Below, piece after piece: positions 61,106 through 64,000 of a DNA stretch of 64,000 bases; the first letter of the stretch is position 1; each line of letters opens with the position of its first letter. The position numbers were made by a program, and so were the translations under genes. The notes beneath the pieces were generated by a model that made no database searches, was not told the origin of the DNA, and saw only the letters and a list, made by a program, of their open reading frames with translations. Origin of the DNA: Hoeflea_A sp965249925. Its GTDB lineage: Bacteria > Pseudomonadota > Alphaproteobacteria > Rhizobiales > Rhizobiaceae. The stretch spans positions 3,286,001 to 3,350,000 of the forward strand of contig OZ252260.1 in NCBI GenBank assembly GCA_965249925.1, in the 5' to 3' direction.

Positions 61106-62734
61106 CTATCCCGACCGGCTTTGCCGGATGAAGGAGACCAGGCCCTCCGTCGAGCTGTCGTGAGCGTCGCCGCCCTGCTTTCCCTCGACCACGGGAAGCA
61201 GCGCCGTGGCCAGCTCCTTGCCCAGCTCGACGCCCCACTGGTCGAAGGCGTTGATACCGAACAACTGTGCCTCGACGAAGACGCGGTGCTCGTAGAGCGC
61301 GATCAGCCGACCCAGCGCGTAGGGATCGAGCTCATGGTGGATCATGGTGATCGACGGCCGGTTGCCCTCGAATACCCGGTGCTGCGACAGGTCCTGGCCG
61401 TCCGGACCCGGCTTGGCCTGGGCGCGTGCCTCGTCCAGCGTGCGCCCGCGCATCAGCGCCTCCGACTGCGCCAGGCAGTTGGCCAGCAGCAGGTCGTGCT
61501 GGTGGGCAAGGTCGGGTTCGTGTCCTTGCGCCGCGGCGATGAACTCGACCGGGATGATGTCGGTGCCCTGGTGGACCAGCTGGAAAAAGGCGTGCTGGCT
61601 GTTGGTGCCCGGCTCGCCCCACACGATCGGGCCGGACGGACCACTCAGCGCTACGCCCTGGATATCGACCCGCTTGCCATTCGATTCCATGTCGAGCTGC
61701 TGCAGGTAGGCGGGCAGGCGGGCGAGGCGCTGGTCGTACGGGATCACCGCGCGGGACGGATAGCCGCAGACAGCCCGATGATAATAGCCGATGAGTCCGA
61801 GCAGCATCGGCAGGTTCTCAAGCGTCGGCGCGTTGCGAAAATGCGTGTCCAGATCGTAGGCACCGGCCAAAAAACGGGTGAACCGGTCCGGACCGATGGC
61901 GAGCATCAGCGGCAGGCCGATGGCCGACCAGATGGAATAGCGCCCGCCGACGAAATCCCAGAAGCCGAACACCCGGTCCTGGGCGACACCGAAGGCCGCG
62001 ACCTTGTCGAGCGCGGTCGAAACGGCGACGAAGTGATCCGGCACGGCATCCTCGCCCAGTGCCGCGGCCACCCAGCGCCGGGCGGTGGCCGCGTTGGTCA
62101 TGGTCTCGACCGTCGTGAACGTCTTGGAAGCGATGACGACCAGCGTGGTTGCGGGGTCCAGCCGTTTCAGTGTGTCGGCAATATGGGCGCCATCGATATT
62201 GGAGACGAAATGGGTGCGCGGTCCGTCGCAATAGGGCGCCAGCGCCAAACACGCCATGGCCGGTCCGAGATCCGATCCGCCGATCCCGATATTGACGACG
62301 TCGGTGATCCGGCCACCGGTCGCACCGGAAATTTCGCCGCCACGCACGGCATTGCAGAATGCCGCCATCGCAGCCAACACCGCCCGGATATCGGGCATGA
62401 CGTCATGGCCGCTGTCGAATACCGGCGAATCGCCGAGATTGCGCAGTGCCGTGTGCAGGACGGCCCGGTCCTCCGTCAGATTGATGTGATCGCCTGTAAA
62501 CATCGCCTCGCGCCGCGCCGCAACCTGCGCGTCCTCGGCGAGCTTCACCAGCAGTTGCATCGTTTCGCTGTCCACCGCGCATTTCGAATAGTCGAACAGC
62601 AGGTCGTCAAGGCTGACCGAAAACCGCCCGAAGCGATCCGGATCCTCTGCAAAGGCGGCGCGCATATTCCGCGGCGCACCGTTGCGCCAGTGGTCACGCA
62701 GGGCGTTGAGTGTCTGCTCGAAGGAGGGGGTCAT
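61106..62734 (-). CDS. pgi: Glucose-6-phosphate isomerase
   Basis: The 542-residue protein shows the signatures VNIGIGGSDLGPAMAC, HFVSNIDGAHIADTLKRLDP, WDFVGGRYSIWSAIGLPL and WGEPGTNSQHAFFQLVHQG, with the C-terminal GINAFDQWGVELGKELA. It interconverts glucose-6-phosphate and fructose-6-phosphate. I chose the ATG giving MTPSFEQTLNAL; in-frame ATGs further upstream add a non-conserved leader. It is divergent from the PGM1-like gene. Confidence 0.96.
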   Translation of the reverse strand: MTPSFEQTLNALRDHWRNGAPRNMRAAFAEDPDRFGRFSVSLDDLLFDYSKCAVDSETMQLLVKLAEDAQVAARREAMFTGDHINLTEDRAVLHTALRNLGDSPVFDSGHDVMPDIRAVLAAMAAFCNAVRGGEISGATGGRITDVVNIGIGGSDLGPAMACLALAPYCDGPRTHFVSNIDGAHIADTLKRLDPATTLVVIASKTFTTVETMTNAATARRWVAAALGEDAVPDHFVAVSTALDKVAAFGVAQDRVFGFWDFVGGRYSIWSAIGLPLMLAIGPDRFTRFLAGAYDLDTHFRNAPTLENLPMLLGLIGYYHRAVCGYPSRAVIPYDQRLARLPAYLQQLDMESNGKRVDIQGVALSGPSGPIVWGEPGTNSQHAFFQLVHQGTDIIPVEFIAAAQGHEPDLAHQHDLLLANCLAQSEALMRGRTLDEARAQAKPGPDGQDLSQHRVFEGNRPSITMIHHELDPYALGRLIALYEHRVFVEAQLFGINAFDQWGVELGKELATALLPVVEGKQGGDAHDSSTEGLVSFIRQSRSG

Positions 62735-62935
62735 CGCACATCCCGTCAGCTGGCTGCAATCGGCTGCATTCATGCCACCGGGGCGAGGTTGATTCAAGAT
62801 GATGACGCTGACACCGAACGATGCTCACCGGATGGTGCCGCTTGCAGCCACCCTGTTGACGCATTAACAGTGAATAACGCCTGATTTCATGGATTTGGGC
62901 AGATTGGCCGCGAGGCCCGAAACGAGAGAAGCGTC

Positions 62936-64000
62936 ATGACGCAGGTCGGGAACTTCAGCGCCGATGTCGCTGAGTTCGATCGGTTACAATCCCGGTTGCC
63001 GGAGATGTTCGAGCGGGTCTTTCCCGATCGCCTGCACCCGCGCACCGTGGTGATCATCCCGAGCCTGACGCTGGATCCCGAGGTCCTGTCGAAGATCTCC
63101 GGTGCACCCCATTACGAAGAACGGCTGCTGTGCATGCTGCGACTCCTGCATATGCCGGAGACGCATATCGTCTATGTGACCAGCGGGCCGATCGATGAGT
63201 GTATCATCGACTATTACCTGCATCTGCTTCCCGGTGTACCGCACCAACATGCCCGGCGCCGGTTGACGCTGCTGTCGTGCCATGACGGCTCGAACCGGCC
63301 GCTGACGACGAAGATCCTGGAGCGGCCGCGGCTGCTCTCTCGCATCGACGCGGCCGTCGGCGAAAAAGCCTTCGCCCACATGGTGTGTTTCAATGTCTCG
63401 CCGCTCGAACGCCGACTTTCTGCCCGGTTGGGCATTCCGATCTACGGCTGCGATCCCGAACTGCAGCATCACGGATCCAAGAGCGGCAGCCGCAAGCTGT
63501 TCCGTGAGGCCGGCATGCTGGTCGCTGACGGTTTCGAGGATATGGCGGACGAGCGGGACGTGACCGGGGCGCTTGCCGAACTGAAGGCGCGCAATCCGGA
63601 GATGCGGCGCGCCGTCGTCAAGCTGAATGAAGGCTTTTCCGGTGAGGGCAATGCCGTGTTCTACTTTGACGGCGAGTCGGTGCCGGTTTCCGAAGCATGG
63701 ATCGCCGATCGCCTGCCGGGACTGGCCTTCAGCACGCCGGAGATGGACTGGGACCAGTTCCGCGCCAAGATCGGCGAAATGGGCGGTGTGGTCGAAGCGT
63801 TCGTCGAAGGCGAGGACAAGCGTTCGCCATCGGTCCAGTATCGGATCGACCCATTGGGCCAGCTCGATCCGATCTCTACGCACGATCAGGTTCTGGGGGG
63901 CAACGACAATCAGGTGTTTCTCGGCTGCCGTTTCCCCGCCGACGAGGCCTATCGGCTGGAGATTCAGCGCCAGGGCATCAGAGCGGGGCGCCTCCTGGCC
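62936..64000 (+). CDS. PGM1-like ATP-grasp ligase (C-terminus outside the window)
   Basis: The reading frame is open for 355 codons to the right edge. It starts MTQVGNFSADVAEFDRLQSRLPEMF. The region HGSKSGSRKLFREAGMLV is followed by VVKLNEGFSGEGNAVF, the ATP-grasp nucleotide-binding lysine and glycine-rich loop, and later VVEAFVEGEDKRSPSVQYRI. This is the PGM1 peptide ligase-related family, originally known from pheganomycin biosynthesis; proteobacterial members are of unknown role. It is divergent from pgi. A peptide or amide bond-forming reaction is likely; substrates cannot be named. Confidence 0.8.
   Translation, partial: MTQVGNFSADVAEFDRLQSRLPEMFERVFPDRLHPRTVVIIPSLTLDPEVLSKISGAPHYEERLLCMLRLLHMPETHIVYVTSGPIDECIIDYYLHLLPGVPHQHARRRLTLLSCHDGSNRPLTTKILERPRLLSRIDAAVGEKAFAHMVCFNVSPLERRLSARLGIPIYGCDPELQHHGSKSGSRKLFREAGMLVADGFEDMADERDVTGALAELKARNPEMRRAVVKLNEGFSGEGNAVFYFDGESVPVSEAWIADRLPGLAFSTPEMDWDQFRAKIGEMGGVVEAFVEGEDKRSPSVQYRIDPLGQLDPISTHDQVLGGNDNQVFLGCRFPADEAYRLEIQRQGIRAGRLLA

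Noticed and set aside
61070..62884. Plus-strand open frame of 604 codons
   Set aside because: It is the mirror of pgi, whose signatures are complete on the minus strand.

Overview
The window is high-GC DNA with tightly packed genes and many ATGA or TGATG stop/start overlaps. It looks like the chromosome of a marine or saline alphaproteobacterium, possibly Rhodospirillales-like. The evidence is a DddP-type DMSP lyase, a tripartite tricarboxylate transporter (TTT) with sulfatases, a Blh-SQR sulfide operon, the carboxynorspermidine route to spermidine, and an AldFGH-like molybdenum aldehyde oxidase. The taxonomic call is inference from gene content; no rRNA or tRNA gene was seen.

Layout. 1-3318 (minus): the first 1106 codons of a giant repeat protein with an RTX module in its middle; it runs off the left edge. 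3657-5598: a LuxR-HTH-only protein, a TetR regulator and a Crp/Fnr regulator. 5612-12314: a sulfatase-tctA-tctB-tctC operon (minus) divergent from a marR-sulfatase operon (plus), with a GTTGAC-CT-GTCAAC palindrome in the shared promoter. 12490-15948: a regulator with winged-helix, cyclase-homology, AAA and TPR-like parts. 16709-22637: a sulfide/sulfane-sulfur operon (DUF2892, two YeeE/YedE halves, persulfide dioxygenase, Blh-SQR fusion, SulP transporter, PepSY protein). 22735-24939: a short-chain dehydrogenase and a DNA photolyase. 24980-29553: a VAO-type flavoenzyme, an isocitrate lyase/PEP mutase family enzyme, a small secreted Cys-containing protein and a tandem AhpD-like protein.

29667-37309 looks like an accessory segment. 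It is flanked by an imperfect direct repeat of the 3' end of a LysR gene and contains a probable IS110 remnant, a Fpg/Nei glycosylase, a type III polyketide synthase/methyltransferase/MMPL exporter cluster with a pseudogene mosaic inside, and an M48 metalloprotease. 37310-41953: LysR divergent from GST and a PNPOx/flavodoxin-reductase fusion, then an alpha/beta hydrolase and a small membrane protein. 42020-49712: a polytopic membrane protein, dddP, pyrC, pyrE, carboxynorspermidine dehydrogenase and nspC. 49804-52305: LysR divergent from mmsA. 52307-52612: a MITE-like inverted-repeat element. 52627-57240: a molybdenum aldehyde dehydrogenase operon (large subunit, 2Fe-2S subunit, triheme cytochrome c). 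57397-57633: an IS481-type transposase remnant. 58010-64000: katG with a clear terminator, a DUF1203 protein, pgi, and a PGM1-like ATP-grasp gene that runs off the right edge.

Sulfur chemistry recurs: organosulfate desulfation, sulfide/persulfide oxidation with thiosulfate or sulfate movement, and DMSP cleavage. The acrylate released by DddP could plausibly feed malonate semialdehyde to the MmsA-type dehydrogenase, but no other acrylate-pathway gene is present, so that link is inference.
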